Positions 46,856 to 56,876 of a stretch of 64,000 nucleotides of DNA are shown here, piece after piece. The position numbers and the translations under genes were made by a program. Under the pieces are notes generated by a model. That model ran no database searches. It was not told the DNA's origin and worked only from the letters and a program-made list of their open reading frames with translations. Source of the stretch: JAENVU01 sp963756815 (GTDB lineage: Bacteria; Actinomycetota; Acidimicrobiia; IMCC26256; JAENVU01). The stretch's first letter is position 1; every line of letters begins with the position of its first letter. The stretch is taken from NCBI GenBank assembly GCA_963756815.1, contig CAVWPR010000048.1, positions 285,657 to 349,656 of the forward strand, written 5' to 3'.

Positions 46856-47587
46856 GTGATCTCCGGTATCGATCCCGGCCGCGTGCCGCGTCATGTCGCG
46901 ATCGTGATGGACGGCAACGGTCGGTGGGCGCAGCAGCGGGGTCTGAAGCGCACCGAGGGTCACGCGGCGGGGGAGGAGGCGCTCTTCGACACCGTCGAGG
47001 GCGGGCTCGATCTCGGCCTGCGCTGGATGACGGTGTACGCGTTCTCCACCGAGAACTGGCGGCGCCCGCTCGACGAGGTCCGGTTCCTGATGCGCTTCAA
47101 CGAGTCGTTGCTGTTGCGTCGTCGTGACGATCTGAACGAGCGGGGAGTCCGGGTCCGCTTCATCGGCCGGCGCGGCGGCCGAGTACCCAAGCGGGTGCTG
47201 CGTCACATCGCCGACACCGAGGCGCTCACCGCGAAGAACCGCCGGATGACCCTCACGTTCGCGTTCAACTACGGCGGCCGCGCCGAGCTCACCGACGCGG
47301 TCCGGGCGATCGGTGCCGAGGTGGCGGCCAAGCGGCTCGAGGCCGATGACATCTCCGAGAAGACGATCGCCCGCCATCTGTATGCCCCCGACATGCCCGA
47401 CCCCGACCTCATGGTCCGCACGTCGGGGGAGTACCGGGTCTCGAACTACCTGCTGTGGGAGAGCGCGTACTCGGAGTTCGTCTTCACCGACGTGCTCTGG
47501 CCCGACTTCCGGCGCGAGCACCTCTTCGACGCGGTCCGCGAGTACCAGTCCCGCGACCGCCGCTTCGGCGGCGTCGACGGCACCTGA
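46856..47587 (+). CDS. uppS: Polyprenyl diphosphate synthase (UppS family)
   Basis: cis-Prenyltransferase making the polyprenyl diphosphate lipid carrier for cell-wall synthesis. It has 243 residues. The substrate site MDGNGRWA (18-25), AFSTENWRRP, FAFNYGGRAELTDA and the C-terminal DLMVRTSGEYRVSNYLLWESAYSE are standard; the usual RTSGExRxSNFLLWQ is slightly varied. The GTG at 46856 suits its TAGGTT hexamer. Normally it lies next to recO, as here. Confidence 0.95.
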   Translation: MISGIDPGRVPRHVAIVMDGNGRWAQQRGLKRTEGHAAGEEALFDTVEGGLDLGLRWMTVYAFSTENWRRPLDEVRFLMRFNESLLLRRRDDLNERGVRVRFIGRRGGRVPKRVLRHIADTEALTAKNRRMTLTFAFNYGGRAELTDAVRAIGAEVAAKRLEADDISEKTIARHLYAPDMPDPDLMVRTSGEYRVSNYLLWESAYSEFVFTDVLWPDFRREHLFDAVREYQSRDRRFGGVDGT

Positions 47588-47607
47588 ACCACCCCGGGAC
47601 CCCCGAG

Positions 47608-47655
47608 ACTTTGGCACCGGATTGGTCGTCCTGACCGCCACAACGGTGCCAAAGT
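47608..47655. repeat. Inverted repeat before recO
   Basis: Perfect 12-base arms ACTTTGGCACCG (47608-47619) and CGGTGCCAAAGT (47644-47655), 24 nt apart. The right arm ends 6 nt before the recO ATG, next to its GAGGAG ribosome site. It could be a regulatory hairpin that hides the site, a terminator of uppS, or a dispersed palindromic element. Confidence 0.65.
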
Positions 47656-47661
47656 GAGGAG

Positions 47662-48384
47662 ATGCCGGGCCTCTACCGCGATCAGGGTGTCGTCCTGCGG
47701 ACGATCAAGCTCGGCGAGGCCGATCGCATCGTCTCGTTCATGACCCAGGGCAACGGCAAGGTACGGGCCGTGGCGAAGGGCGTGCGCAAGAGCGGGAGCC
47801 GCTTCGGTGCCCGGCTCGAGCCCGGCAGCCACGTGATGCTCCAGTGCTATCGGGGTCGCGAGCTCGACGTCGTGACCCAGGTCGAGACCATCGACGCGTA
47901 CCGCGCGATGCGGGAGAACTACGCCGCGCTCACCCACGCGGTCTCCATGCTCGAGGCGGTCGACCAGGTCGCGCAGGAGCGGGAGCCGGCACCGGCGTTG
48001 TACCGGATGCTCGTCGGCGCGCTGCGCACGATGTCGACCTCGCCCTCGCCGGTGGTGACACCGGGGTTCTTCTGGAAGCTCCTCTCGCTCGAGGGGTTCC
48101 ATCCCCATCTCGACGGGTGCGTCCGCTGCGGCGACGAGACGGGACCGTTCGTCGCCTTCGACCTCGCCGACGGCGGCGTGCTCTGCGCCACCTGCGGGCG
48201 CCTGGGTGGTCGGCGGATCGAGCCGGAGGCCCTCGCCTTCCTCGGCCGGCTGGTGGGCGGTGAGCTGCACCTCGCGATGGCCGAGCCGCCGGACGTCGTC
48301 CACGTGCACGAGGTCGAGCGGCTCGGCATCGCCGCGCTCGAGTTCCACTCCGAGCGTCGCCTCCGCTCGGCGAGCCTGCTGTAA
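47662..48384 (+). CDS. recO: DNA repair protein RecO
   Basis: Recombination mediator that loads RecA on SSB-coated DNA. It has 240 residues. The OB-fold start LYRDQGVVLRTIKLGEADRI and VRAVAKGVRKSGSRFGARLEP are typical. A zinc site is present (CVRCGDE and CATCG). The ATG has GAGGAG upstream, inside the end of a long inverted repeat. Confidence 0.94.
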   Translation: MPGLYRDQGVVLRTIKLGEADRIVSFMTQGNGKVRAVAKGVRKSGSRFGARLEPGSHVMLQCYRGRELDVVTQVETIDAYRAMRENYAALTHAVSMLEAVDQVAQEREPAPALYRMLVGALRTMSTSPSPVVTPGFFWKLLSLEGFHPHLDGCVRCGDETGPFVAFDLADGGVLCATCGRLGGRRIEPEALAFLGRLVGGELHLAMAEPPDVVHVHEVERLGIAALEFHSERRLRSASLL

Positions 48385-48479
48385 GGGCACGAATCCGGCG
48401 TTCCGGACCGCGCCGGGTCGCCGAGCGACCCGGACCACAGGGGCGTGATCGCAGCTGCGGCGAACGGTCGTCGATCAGG

Positions 48480-48503
48480 CGGGCTCGGCACATCCCGAGC
48501 CCG
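48480..48503 (+). terminator. Hairpin between recO and glyS
   Basis: CGGGCTCGG-CACATC-CCGAGCCCG, a perfect 9-bp stem without a T run, ~96 nt after recO and just before the glyS promoter. Possible terminator. Confidence 0.4.
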
Positions 48504-48523
48504 AGCGAGTGCAGCCGATCGCG

Positions 48524-48529
48524 TAGCCT
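48524..48529 (+). promoter_or_regulatory. -10 hexamer TAGCCT of glyS
   Basis: TAGCCT, identical to the leuS hexamer, ends 9 nt before the glyS ATG; a leaderless mRNA is predicted. Confidence 0.5.
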
Positions 48530-48538
48530 CACGCCCTC

Positions 48539-49867
48539 ATGGCCTCCTCCGACCTGATGGATCGCGTCGTCAATCTCAGCAAGCGTCGGGGCCTGGTCTT
48601 CCCGTCGAGCGAGATCTACGGCGGCTTCCGGTCCACCTGGGACTACGGCCCGCTCGGGGTGCTCCTCAAGCGCAACGTCAAGGACGCATGGTGGCGCTCG
48701 ATGGTGCAGGAGCGCGACGACATCGTCGGCCTCGACGCCGCCATCCTCATGTCGCCGAAGGTCTGGGAGGCGAGCGGGCACCTCGCCACCTTCACGGACC
48801 CGCTCGTCGACTGCCGGAACTGCAAGGCGCGCCACCGTGCCGATCAGCTGCCGGAGTCCGGCGCGTGCCCCACGTGCGGCGCCAAGGACAGCTTCACCGA
48901 GGCCCGCAACTTCAACCTGATGTTCAAGACCCACGTCGGCCCGGTGGAGGACGCCGCCGCGGCGGCCTACCTGCGCCCGGAGACCGCGCAGGGGATCTTC
49001 GTCAACTTCGCCAACGTGCAGACGACGAGCCGCAAGAAGCCGCCGTTCGGCATCGCGCAGATCGGCAAGTCGTTCCGCAACGAGATCACTCCCGGCAACT
49101 TCATCTTCCGCACGCGTGAGTTCGAGCAGATGGAGATGGAGTACTTCGTGCCCCCGGCCGACGCCGGGCGTTGGTACGAGTACTGGTGCAAGGCGCGCTT
49201 CGACTGGTACGTGGACCTCGGGATCCCCGCGGACATGTTGCGGCTCCGGCCCCACGAGCCCGACGAGCTCTCGCACTACAGCGCCGGGACGTCGGACGTC
49301 GAGTTCCGCTACCCCTGGGGGTGGGGTGAGCTCGAGGGCATCGCCAATCGCACCGACTTCGACCTCAAGGCGCACGCGGAGCACTCGGGTGAGGACCTGT
49401 CGTTCTTCGACCAGGAGACCGACGAGCGGTACGTGCCGTACGTGATCGAGCCCGCCGCCGGTGCCGACCGCACGACGCTCGCGTTCCTCCTCGCGGCCTA
49501 CCACGAGGAGGAGGCGCCGACCGCCGACGGCAAGGTGGAGCGGCGCACGGTGCTGCGCCTCGATCCTCGGCTCGCGCCGATCAAGGTCGCGGTCCTGCCG
49601 CTGTCGAAGAAGGACGATCTGGTCGCGATCACCGACCGGGTCTCGAGCGCGCTGCGGCCGCACGTCATGATCGACGTCGACCTCGCGGGGTCGATCGGGC
49701 GCCGCTACCGGCGCCAGGACGAGGTCGGCACGCCGCTGTGCGTGACGGTCGACTTCGAGACGCTCGACGACGATGCGGTCACCGTGCGTGACCGCGACAC
49801 GATGGAACAGGTTCGCGTCCCGATCGACGGCCTCGTCGACGTGGTACGGGACAAGGGAGTGCAGTAG
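48539..49867 (+). CDS. glyS: Glycyl-tRNA synthetase (dimeric type)
   Basis: Class II synthetase charging tRNA-Gly, of the alpha2 (eukaryote-like) type usual in actinobacteria. It has 442 residues. The start VVNLSKRRGLVFPSSEIYGG, motif 2 segment FRNEITPGNFIFRTREFEQMEMEYF and the anticodon domain with LAPIKVAVLPL are diagnostic. A Cys pair insertion (CRNCKARHRAD, CPTCGAKD) may bind zinc. The J-RDD gene follows after 5 nt. Confidence 0.96.
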   Translation: MASSDLMDRVVNLSKRRGLVFPSSEIYGGFRSTWDYGPLGVLLKRNVKDAWWRSMVQERDDIVGLDAAILMSPKVWEASGHLATFTDPLVDCRNCKARHRADQLPESGACPTCGAKDSFTEARNFNLMFKTHVGPVEDAAAAAYLRPETAQGIFVNFANVQTTSRKKPPFGIAQIGKSFRNEITPGNFIFRTREFEQMEMEYFVPPADAGRWYEYWCKARFDWYVDLGIPADMLRLRPHEPDELSHYSAGTSDVEFRYPWGWGELEGIANRTDFDLKAHAEHSGEDLSFFDQETDERYVPYVIEPAAGADRTTLAFLLAAYHEEEAPTADGKVERRTVLRLDPRLAPIKVAVLPLSKKDDLVAITDRVSSALRPHVMIDVDLAGSIGRRYRRQDEVGTPLCVTVDFETLDDDAVTVRDRDTMEQVRVPIDGLVDVVRDKGVQ

Positions 49868-49872
49868 CAACC

Positions 49873-50816
49873 GTGAGTGACTATTACGACCTGCTCGGCG
49901 TCGAAGCCGGCGCCGACAAGGACGCGATCAAGGCCGCGTACCGCAACCAGCTCGACGGCGCGAGCCAGGCCGAGCGGGCGAAGCTCAACAAGGCGTGGAA
50001 CGTGCTGTCGGACCCCGTCCAGCGCGAGCGCTACGACGACGCGCGCGCGGAGGGCTGGCTCGAGGACAGCGACGACGACAACGAGGAGACCGCGCCGGCA
50101 CCACGGCGCGGTGGGCGCGCCGCGGCGCACTCGCGCGCGAACGCCCGGGCCGGACCGCGCCGGAGCCCACGGTCGTCCTGCCCGAGGGGATGCAGCTCGC
50201 CGAGCCGCGCGCGCGTGGGCTCGCGTTGCTCATCGACTTCAGCATCCTGTTCGTCATCTACATCCTGGCGCTGTCGCTCGTCCTGCCCGCGCTGCTGAAG
50301 TCCCAGTACCCGACGCAGACCGACCGCATCGACGCGATCAACAAGCAGGTCGACAAGCTCGACCGGGCGAAGAGCAACGCCGACGACGACGCGGGCAACA
50401 AGAAGCTCAGCAAGCAGCAGCGGGACGCGGCGAAGGCGAAGTCGAAGAAGCTCGACAAGCAGATCACGGCGAAGAACGACAAGGTCACCGAGATCGCCAA
50501 GGACTTCCAGAGCTTCGCGCTGCTGATGTACGGCGTGCTCCTCGCCGTCTTCCTCGCCATCCTCGTCCCGTCGACCGCCATCAGCGGTCAGACGCTCGGG
50601 ATGCGCTTGCGGCGCGTGCGCGTCGTGCGCATCGACGGGAGCAAGGTCGGTTGGGCCGGCGCGTTCGGACGGTTCGTGATCCCGCTCGCCATCGCGCTGC
50701 TGCTGCCGCAGCTGGGCGCGATCATCGGCCTCGGCATGGTGCTGTGGTTCCTCCGGGACAAGAACCGTCAGGGTGTCCACGACAAGCTCGCCCGCACGCT
50801 CGTCGTCGACGCCTGA
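49873..50816 (+). CDS. J-domain-like/RDD membrane protein, one frameshift
   Basis: Unusual fusion. Residues 1-60 look like a DnaJ J domain (YYDLLGVEAGADKDAIKAAY ... WNVLSDPVQRERYD), but the HPD loop is missing; the helix-II end and loop are shortened to NQLDGASQ. An acidic then Arg/Ala-rich linker follows. The C-terminal part is an RDD domain with helices around ARGLALLIDFSILFVIYILA, ALLMYGVLLAVFLAILVP and FVIPLAIALLLPQLG, and an ~70-residue Lys/Asp-rich, probably coiled-coil loop between helices 1 and 2. One base seems deleted near 50150-50160. It lies 5 nt after glyS. Function unknown. Confidence 0.78.
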
Positions 50817-50904
50817 GCCACCCGCCGCGGGCAACGTCCACGGTGTCCGCGCGCGCCCTTCGGTACGATTTCCCGACTGTCAATCTCTGAAGGATCGGAA
50901 CCCC

Positions 50905-53583
50905 ATGAAGTACGTGTACGCCTTCCGCGAGGGCTCCAAGGAGCAGAAGTACCTGCTCGGGGGCAAGGGGGCGAACCTGGCCGAGATGACCAAGCTCGGC
51001 CTGCCGGTACCTCCGGGGTTCACGATCTCGACGGACGCGTGCAAGGCCTACATGGCCGCCGACGACACCATGCCGGACGGCCTCATGGACGAGGTCGCCG
51101 CGGCCCGGACCGCGCTCGAGTCGGACATGGGCAAGCGGCTCGGCGACGGCACCGACCCGCTCCTCGTCTCGGTGCGCTCGGGCGCTCCGTTCTCGATGCC
51201 GGGGATGATGGACACGGTCCTCAACCTCGGGCTGAACGACGAGTCGGTGCAGGGTCTCGCCCGGCAGACGCAGAACGAGCGGTTCGCGTACGACTCGTAC
51301 CGCCGGTTCGTCCAGATGTTCGGCAAGATCGTCCTCGACGTTCCGGGCGAGGACTTCGAGCAGGCGCTCGAGGACCTGATGTCCGAGCGGGGCGTGACCG
51401 TCGACACCGCACTCGACGCCGACGACCTCAAGGGTCTGGTGACGACGTTCAAGGAGATCGTCGAGAAGGTGGCGGGCGTCCCGTTCCCCGACGACCCGAC
51501 CGCGCAGCTCGGGTACGCGATCGACGCGGTGTTCAAGTCGTGGAACGGCCGCCGGGCGCGTGACTACCGCCGGATGGAGCGCATCCCCGACGACCTCGGG
51601 ACCGCGGTCAACGTGCAGACGATGGTGTTCGGCAACAAGGGCGACGACAGCGGCACCGGCGTCGCGTTCACCCGGAACCCGTCCACGGGTGAGAACCTCG
51701 CCTACGGCGACTTCCTCACGAACGCGCAGGGCGAGGACGTGGTGGCCGGTATCCGGATCACCGAGCCCCTCGACGCCATGGGCAACGACTTCCCCGAGTG
51801 CCACCAGCAGCTCATCGACGTGATGGCGCTGCTCGAGGGCCACTACCACGACATGTGCGACATCGAGTTCACGATCGAGCAGGGTCGCCTCTTCATCCTG
51901 CAGACGCGCGTCGGCAAGCGGACCGCGGCCGCCGCGCTGCGCATGGCCGTGGAGATGGAGGGCGAGGGCCTCATCGACCAGCGGGAAGCGGTGCTGCGCG
52001 TCCAGCCCGAGCAGCTCGACCAGCTGCTCCATCCGCAGTTCGACCCGCACGCCACCTACCAGGTGCTCGCGAAGGGCCTGAACGCGTCGCCGGGCGCGGC
52101 CGTCGGCAAGGTGTACTTCACCGCCGACGACGCGGAAGCCGCGGCGGCGGACGGTGAGCACGTGATCCTCGTCCGGCCCGAGACGTCGCCCGAGGACCTG
52201 CACGGGATGATCGCAGCGGAGGGCATCCTCACGTCACGCGGCGGTCTCGTGTCCCACGCGGCGGTCGTCGCCCGCGGCATGGGGACCCCGGCGATCTGCG
52301 GTGCGGAGGCGCTCGACATCGACCTCGCTCGTCAGGAGTTCCGGGTGACCGCCGACCGCGAGGTCGGCGGGGTGGTGTCGTCGATCACGACGACGGTGCT
52401 CCGCGGCGAGGTCATCTCGATCAACGGCAGCACCGGCGAGGTCGTCGTGGGTGAGGTCCCCGTGGTGACCCCGGAGCCCGGCGGCCCGTTCGGGATCGTG
52501 CTCGGCTGGGCCGACGGCTACCGCACGATGAAGGTGCGGACGAATGCCGACCTGCCGGAGGACGCGGCCAAGGCGCGCGAGTTCGGTGCCGAGGGCATCG
52601 GGCTCTGTCGTACCGAGCACATGTTCCTCGGCGACCGGCTGCCGCTGGTGCAGAAGATGATCCTCGCCGAGACCGAGGACGAGGAGGTCGCCGCGCTCGA
52701 GGCGCTCCTCACTCAGCAGCGGACCGACTTCGTCGGGATCCTGGAGGCGATGGACGGTCTCCCGGTGACCGTGCGGCTGCTCGACCCGCCGCTGCACGAG
52801 TTCCTGCCCCGCCACGCAGAGATCCTCGGACGGCAGGTCGACGCGTTCATCAACGGCATCAGCGATCCCGAAGCGGACACGCTCATGCACGCGTTGCGGC
52901 GATGGGAGGAGGCGAACCCGATGCTCGGCACCCGCGGGTGTCGTCTCGGCATCCTCAAGCCGGGTCTGTACCGGATGCAGGTGCGCGCGCTGCTCGAGGC
53001 GGCCGTCGCGCGCAAGCAGGCCGGCGGTGACCCGCAGGTCGAGATCATGATCCCGCTCACGGTGGTGCGCACCGAGATGGAGCTGCTCGACGGCTGGGTG
53101 CGCGAGGAGGCCGAGAAGGTCTTCGCCGCCGCGGGGGAGCGCGTCGACTATCTGGTCGGCACGATGATCGAGACGCCGCGCGCCGCGATCGTCGCCGACG
53201 AGATCGCCGAGATCGCCGAGTTCTTCTCGTTCGGCACGAACGACCTCACGCAGATGACCTTCGGCTTCTCGCGCGACGACGTCGAGGGTCGCATGATGCC
53301 GGCCTACCTCGAGCAAGGGCTGCTGAAGGTCAGTCCGTTCGAGCAGCTGGACCGCGGCGGGGTCGGCAAGCTCGTGGAGTGGGCCAAGGCCCGTGGCCGC
53401 GCGGTGCGCCCCGACATCAAGCTCGGTATCTGCGGCGAGCACGGCGGCGACCCGGCGTCGGTGCACTTCTGTCACGAGGTCGGTCTCGACTACGTGTCGT
53501 GCTCGCCCTACCGCGTGCCGCTCGCCCGCCTCGCGGCCGCGCACGCCGCCCTCGAGGCCACGGGCCCGGGCACATCGGCGTGA
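50905..53583 (+). CDS. ppdK: Pyruvate, phosphate dikinase
   Basis: Interconverts pyruvate, ATP and Pi with phosphoenolpyruvate, AMP and PPi. It has 892 residues. The ATP-grasp part begins KYVYAFREGSKEQKYLLGGKG and has GAPFSMPGMMDTVLNLGLND. The phospho-histidine is in TSRGGLVSHAAVVARGMG. The PEP-binding barrel has FGTNDLTQMTFGFSRDD and the catalytic Cys in GICGEHGGDP. TACGAT (50864-50869) is a likely -10, giving a ~30-nt leader with GAAGGA. The stop overlaps the GTG of the next gene. Confidence 0.96.
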   Translation: MKYVYAFREGSKEQKYLLGGKGANLAEMTKLGLPVPPGFTISTDACKAYMAADDTMPDGLMDEVAAARTALESDMGKRLGDGTDPLLVSVRSGAPFSMPGMMDTVLNLGLNDESVQGLARQTQNERFAYDSYRRFVQMFGKIVLDVPGEDFEQALEDLMSERGVTVDTALDADDLKGLVTTFKEIVEKVAGVPFPDDPTAQLGYAIDAVFKSWNGRRARDYRRMERIPDDLGTAVNVQTMVFGNKGDDSGTGVAFTRNPSTGENLAYGDFLTNAQGEDVVAGIRITEPLDAMGNDFPECHQQLIDVMALLEGHYHDMCDIEFTIEQGRLFILQTRVGKRTAAAALRMAVEMEGEGLIDQREAVLRVQPEQLDQLLHPQFDPHATYQVLAKGLNASPGAAVGKVYFTADDAEAAAADGEHVILVRPETSPEDLHGMIAAEGILTSRGGLVSHAAVVARGMGTPAICGAEALDIDLARQEFRVTADREVGGVVSSITTTVLRGEVISINGSTGEVVVGEVPVVTPEPGGPFGIVLGWADGYRTMKVRTNADLPEDAAKAREFGAEGIGLCRTEHMFLGDRLPLVQKMILAETEDEEVAALEALLTQQRTDFVGILEAMDGLPVTVRLLDPPLHEFLPRHAEILGRQVDAFINGISDPEADTLMHALRRWEEANPMLGTRGCRLGILKPGLYRMQVRALLEAAVARKQAGGDPQVEIMIPLTVVRTEMELLDGWVREEAEKVFAAAGERVDYLVGTMIETPRAAIVADEIAEIAEFFSFGTNDLTQMTFGFSRDDVEGRMMPAYLEQGLLKVSPFEQLDRGGVGKLVEWAKARGRAVRPDIKLGICGEHGGDPASVHFCHEVGLDYVSCSPYRVPLARLAAAHAALEATGPGTSA

Positions 53584-54440
53584 GTCCCACGTCCGTCCGA
53601 CTGCGGGACGGACGGGCGATGGCGTACGACGAGTACGGCGATCCCACCGGCTTCCCCGTCCTCAACTGTCACGGCGGCCTGCTCTGCCGGCTCGACGTCG
53701 AGCCCGTCGCCGGAGCCGCGTCGGAGCTCGGCGTGCGGATCGTGTCACCGGACCGACCCGGCGTCGGTCGCTCGGACCGGCACCCGGCCGCGTCGACCGC
53801 CGACTGGGCCGCCGACGCGGAGGAGCTGCTGGACGCGCTCGGCATCGAGCGGTGTGCGGTCATGGGCTGGTCCGCCGGTGGCCAGTACGCCCTCGGGGTC
53901 GCGGCGCGTCTCGGTGCTCGCGTCACGCACACTGCGGTGATCGCGGGATGCGTGCCCCTCGACGATCCGGGGCGTCGCAGGGAGCTCTCGAAGCTCGACC
54001 AGCGGTTCATCGGGCTCTCGACGCGCACGCCGTGGCTCGCCAGCTGGATGTTCGCCGCGCTGGGACGCTCGGCGGCACGTCATCCCGACCGAGCGGCCGA
54101 GCGGAGTGTGAAGGGCGTACCCGACGCGGAGCGCGCCGCGGTGTTGGCCGAGGGGGACTGGATGGGGCGCACGATGGCCGAGGCGATGCACGATCCGCAC
54201 GGCCAGGTCGACGACTACCGGGCGTTCGCGGCGCCGTGGGGCTTCGCGCCGGAGGACGTCACCGGTCCGGTCACGCTCTGGCAGGGTGACCGCGACCGGT
54301 TGGTGCCGCCGGGCTGGGGTCCGCTGCTCGCCGCGCGCCTTCCCGCCGCCGACCTCGTCGTCTGCCCCGGCGAGGACCACTTCACCGGCCTGACCCGCCG
54401 TCCCGAGGTACTCGCCACCCTCGCCGCGACCGCGCGCTGA
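53580..54440 (+). CDS. Alpha/beta hydrolase
   Basis: A 286-residue alpha/beta-hydrolase-fold enzyme. The nucleophile elbow is GWSAGG, the oxyanion region LNCHGGLLCR, the acid is in WQGDRDRLVPP and the His in PGEDHFTGL. It has no signal peptide. The GTG start overlaps the ppdK stop (GTGA), so it is in the ppdK transcript. Specificity cannot be told. It converges with the next gene (12-nt gap). Confidence 0.85.
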   Translation: MSPTSVRLRDGRAMAYDEYGDPTGFPVLNCHGGLLCRLDVEPVAGAASELGVRIVSPDRPGVGRSDRHPAASTADWAADAEELLDALGIERCAVMGWSAGGQYALGVAARLGARVTHTAVIAGCVPLDDPGRRRELSKLDQRFIGLSTRTPWLASWMFAALGRSAARHPDRAAERSVKGVPDAERAAVLAEGDWMGRTMAEAMHDPHGQVDDYRAFAAPWGFAPEDVTGPVTLWQGDRDRLVPPGWGPLLAARLPAADLVVCPGEDHFTGLTRRPEVLATLAATAR

Positions 54441-54452
54441 CCGCCCTCGGGC

Positions 54453-56752
54453 TCAGTCGTCGTTCGTGATCACGCCGAAGCCGTACCCGAGGAAGCCTCC
54501 CAACGAGGCGTTGGTCGGGTTGGTGAACTGGACGAAGACGTACTCGTCGGGCTCGACCGCGGTGTCGCCGAGGACGGTGATGTCCACGGTCTTGGTCGTC
54601 TCGCCCGGCGCGAACGTCAGCGTCCCGCTCGCCGGCAGGTAGTCGATGGTGGGGTCCGCCTGTCCGGCAGGAGCTCCCGGCGTGGTCGGCGTCGCCCACT
54701 GCACCGTGACGGGCTGCAGTGACGGGTTCGACAGCGTGACCGGGACCTGCAGCACCGTGGTGCCGTCGTTGCCCTCGGGGACCGATGCGAGACCCGGTCG
54801 GATCTGGCTCAGGCTCACCTGCGCCGCGGTGGGAGTCGGCTGTTGGTTGGCGCTGTCGTCCACCGCTCTCGCCAGGATCGTCGTGGCGCCGAGTGCGCTC
54901 GGCGTCCAGGCGTAGGTCCACTGCTCCCGACCGACGGCCGGGTGCCACGTGACGCCGTTGTCGGTCGAGACGTCGACACCGCCCACCCGTCCGCCGCCGG
55001 CGTCCGTCGCGGTCCCCGAGATCACGACCGGTGTGCCGGGGATCAGCGCAGCACCGTCGGCCGGTGCGCTGATCGTGCTCGTGGGCGCGGTGCGGTCGCT
55101 CGACGCGGTCGCCGCAACGACGCCGGCCATGAGCGTGGTCGGCTGCGCGCCCAGGTCCGCGAGGAGATTGACGGTCGCCTGCTGCATCCGGACGTCCGGG
55201 ACGCTGCCGCCGTGCAGGTTCTCGGTGTCGAGGCCCCAGACCCACTGCACGGTCCCGGCGCCGAACACGAGCGCGCCGCTCGGCGCCCGGTACATGGTGA
55301 GGTGGTGGGTCGCGGTGCCGTTGCCGTAGGTCAGGCCGTTGTCGAGCAGGTACTTCCCGTCGGTGATGGCGAGAGTGGTCGTCGACAGGTTGAACGAGCC
55401 GGGGGGCCGGCTCGGAACGTCCGGAGCCTCGTCCCACTCGTACCCGAGCGATCCGGTCGTGAGGGTGGCGACCCCGTCGCCGGGAGCGTGGCGACGCTCG
55501 TGTTGCGCCAGAGGCGCATCTTGCCGTCGGCCGCGGGGACCTGGATCGTGTCGTTCGCGGGTCGCGTTGACGCGGTAGAGGGTGCCGGTGAGCGCGTTCT
55601 CGGGCCGGCCACCGTCGGCCGGCGGGCTGAAGCGCGGATCCCGCCACGTGCCGGTCCACTCCGTGCTCGGATCGATCTTGGCGTTCGCGGCGGTCTCCTT
55701 GTAGCAGACCAGCGTGCGGTACGACGTCGAGGATCCGTCGATGCTCGGCTCCCAGCGCGTCTTCCAGAACGACTCGTTGCCGGAGAAGAACGCGAGGTTC
55801 ACGCCGGCGTCGCGCGCGGTCTCGACGTTCGCGCGCTGCTGGCCCGACCAGTACTCGTCGTGGCCACTCGACATGAACACCTTGTGCTCGCGGATCTCCG
55901 CGCCCGCGCGCGACGGTGTCCACCCCGCCGAAGTAGCTGACGTCGTAGCCGTTGCGCTCGAGGAAGCGGATCATCGGGTACTCGTCGTCGAAGAAGCGCC
56001 CGGGGTCGCGTGACGGGCGGTTGTAGCTCACCTTGAAGGCACGGGTGGCGAAGGTGCCGTTCGGCCCGGTGTAGAGGCTGTAGCCGCCGTAGGAGTTGTA
56101 CGCCTGCCACGTCGTGTCGTCGGTCTGCAGGAGGATCTGCGACGCGTGCTCGTCGTCCCGGATCACGAAGTACACGTGTCCGGTCCGTCCGGTGTCGGTG
56201 CGACGCAGCACCGCGGTGTACACGCCCGAGATCGCGGTGGAGGGCGTCGCCCACCGGGCCGACACCGCCCAGTTGCCACAGTCGACGAGATGCGTCGGCC
56301 GCGTCGGTGACGCAGGGCGGCTGCGACTGGGGCAGGGTCGCCGTCGGTGTGATCGACGCGATCTTGCGCGCGCCCTTCCCCTGGTACCAGCCGATCCGAT
56401 AGATGTCGATCGTGTACGCCTTGGCGGTCGTGGCGATCTTGAACGACACGGTCTCGCCGTGGTTGACGCTGAAGTCGGTGGTGAAGCCGTTGATGGTGCC
56501 GTCGTCGATGCCGCCCCACTGCGAGCGGGCGGTGCCGGGCATGCTGTTCTCGCACGCGATCCGGCTGATGCTCTGACCGCAGGAGCTCGGTGCGCCCGGG
56601 TGGCAGACATGCCGGCAGGCCCACCAGCAGCACGGCGACGAGCGGGAGCACGGCGATCCGTCGGTGCCACGACGTCCCCCGACCCCCGACGGCGTGCGCG
56701 GCGCGCGCGTTCGACCCACGTTCCACCCGGCTCCCGGCCCATATCGGCTCAT
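54453..56752 (-). CDS. Secreted N,N-dimethylformamidase-beta-like protein with Calx-beta domain, frameshifted
   Basis: Large exported protein. From the ATG at 56752 there is a basic head and hydrophobic signal (VLPLVAVLLVGLPACLPPG). A catalytic-like part follows with SQWGGIDDGTINGF, DIYRIGWYQGKGARK, TWQAYNSYGGYSLY and SGHDEYWSGQQ, the pattern of the dimethylformamidase large-subunit C-terminal family. Then an Ig-like domain (STDNGVTWHP) and a C-terminal Calx-beta domain (LASVPEGNDGT). The protein is spread over three frames, with shifts near 56680, 56590, 56290, 55910 and two between 55480 and 55570. Substrate unknown; true amidase activity is not assured. Confidence 0.72.
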
Positions 56753-56876
56753 TATCAACGAGTGCGACACTCGACGCAACACCGTCCCGAGGGTGCGGTC
56801 CTCGTCGAACCCCGCGGGTGCTACAAACACGATGTATGGGCCGGGGATCAGGGCAGGGTGAGATGAATCCGGGCGC

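Noticed and set aside
48385..48538. T-box riboswitch upstream of glyS
   Set aside because: No specifier stem or T-box sequence; the promoter hexamer 9 nt before the ATG leaves no leader.
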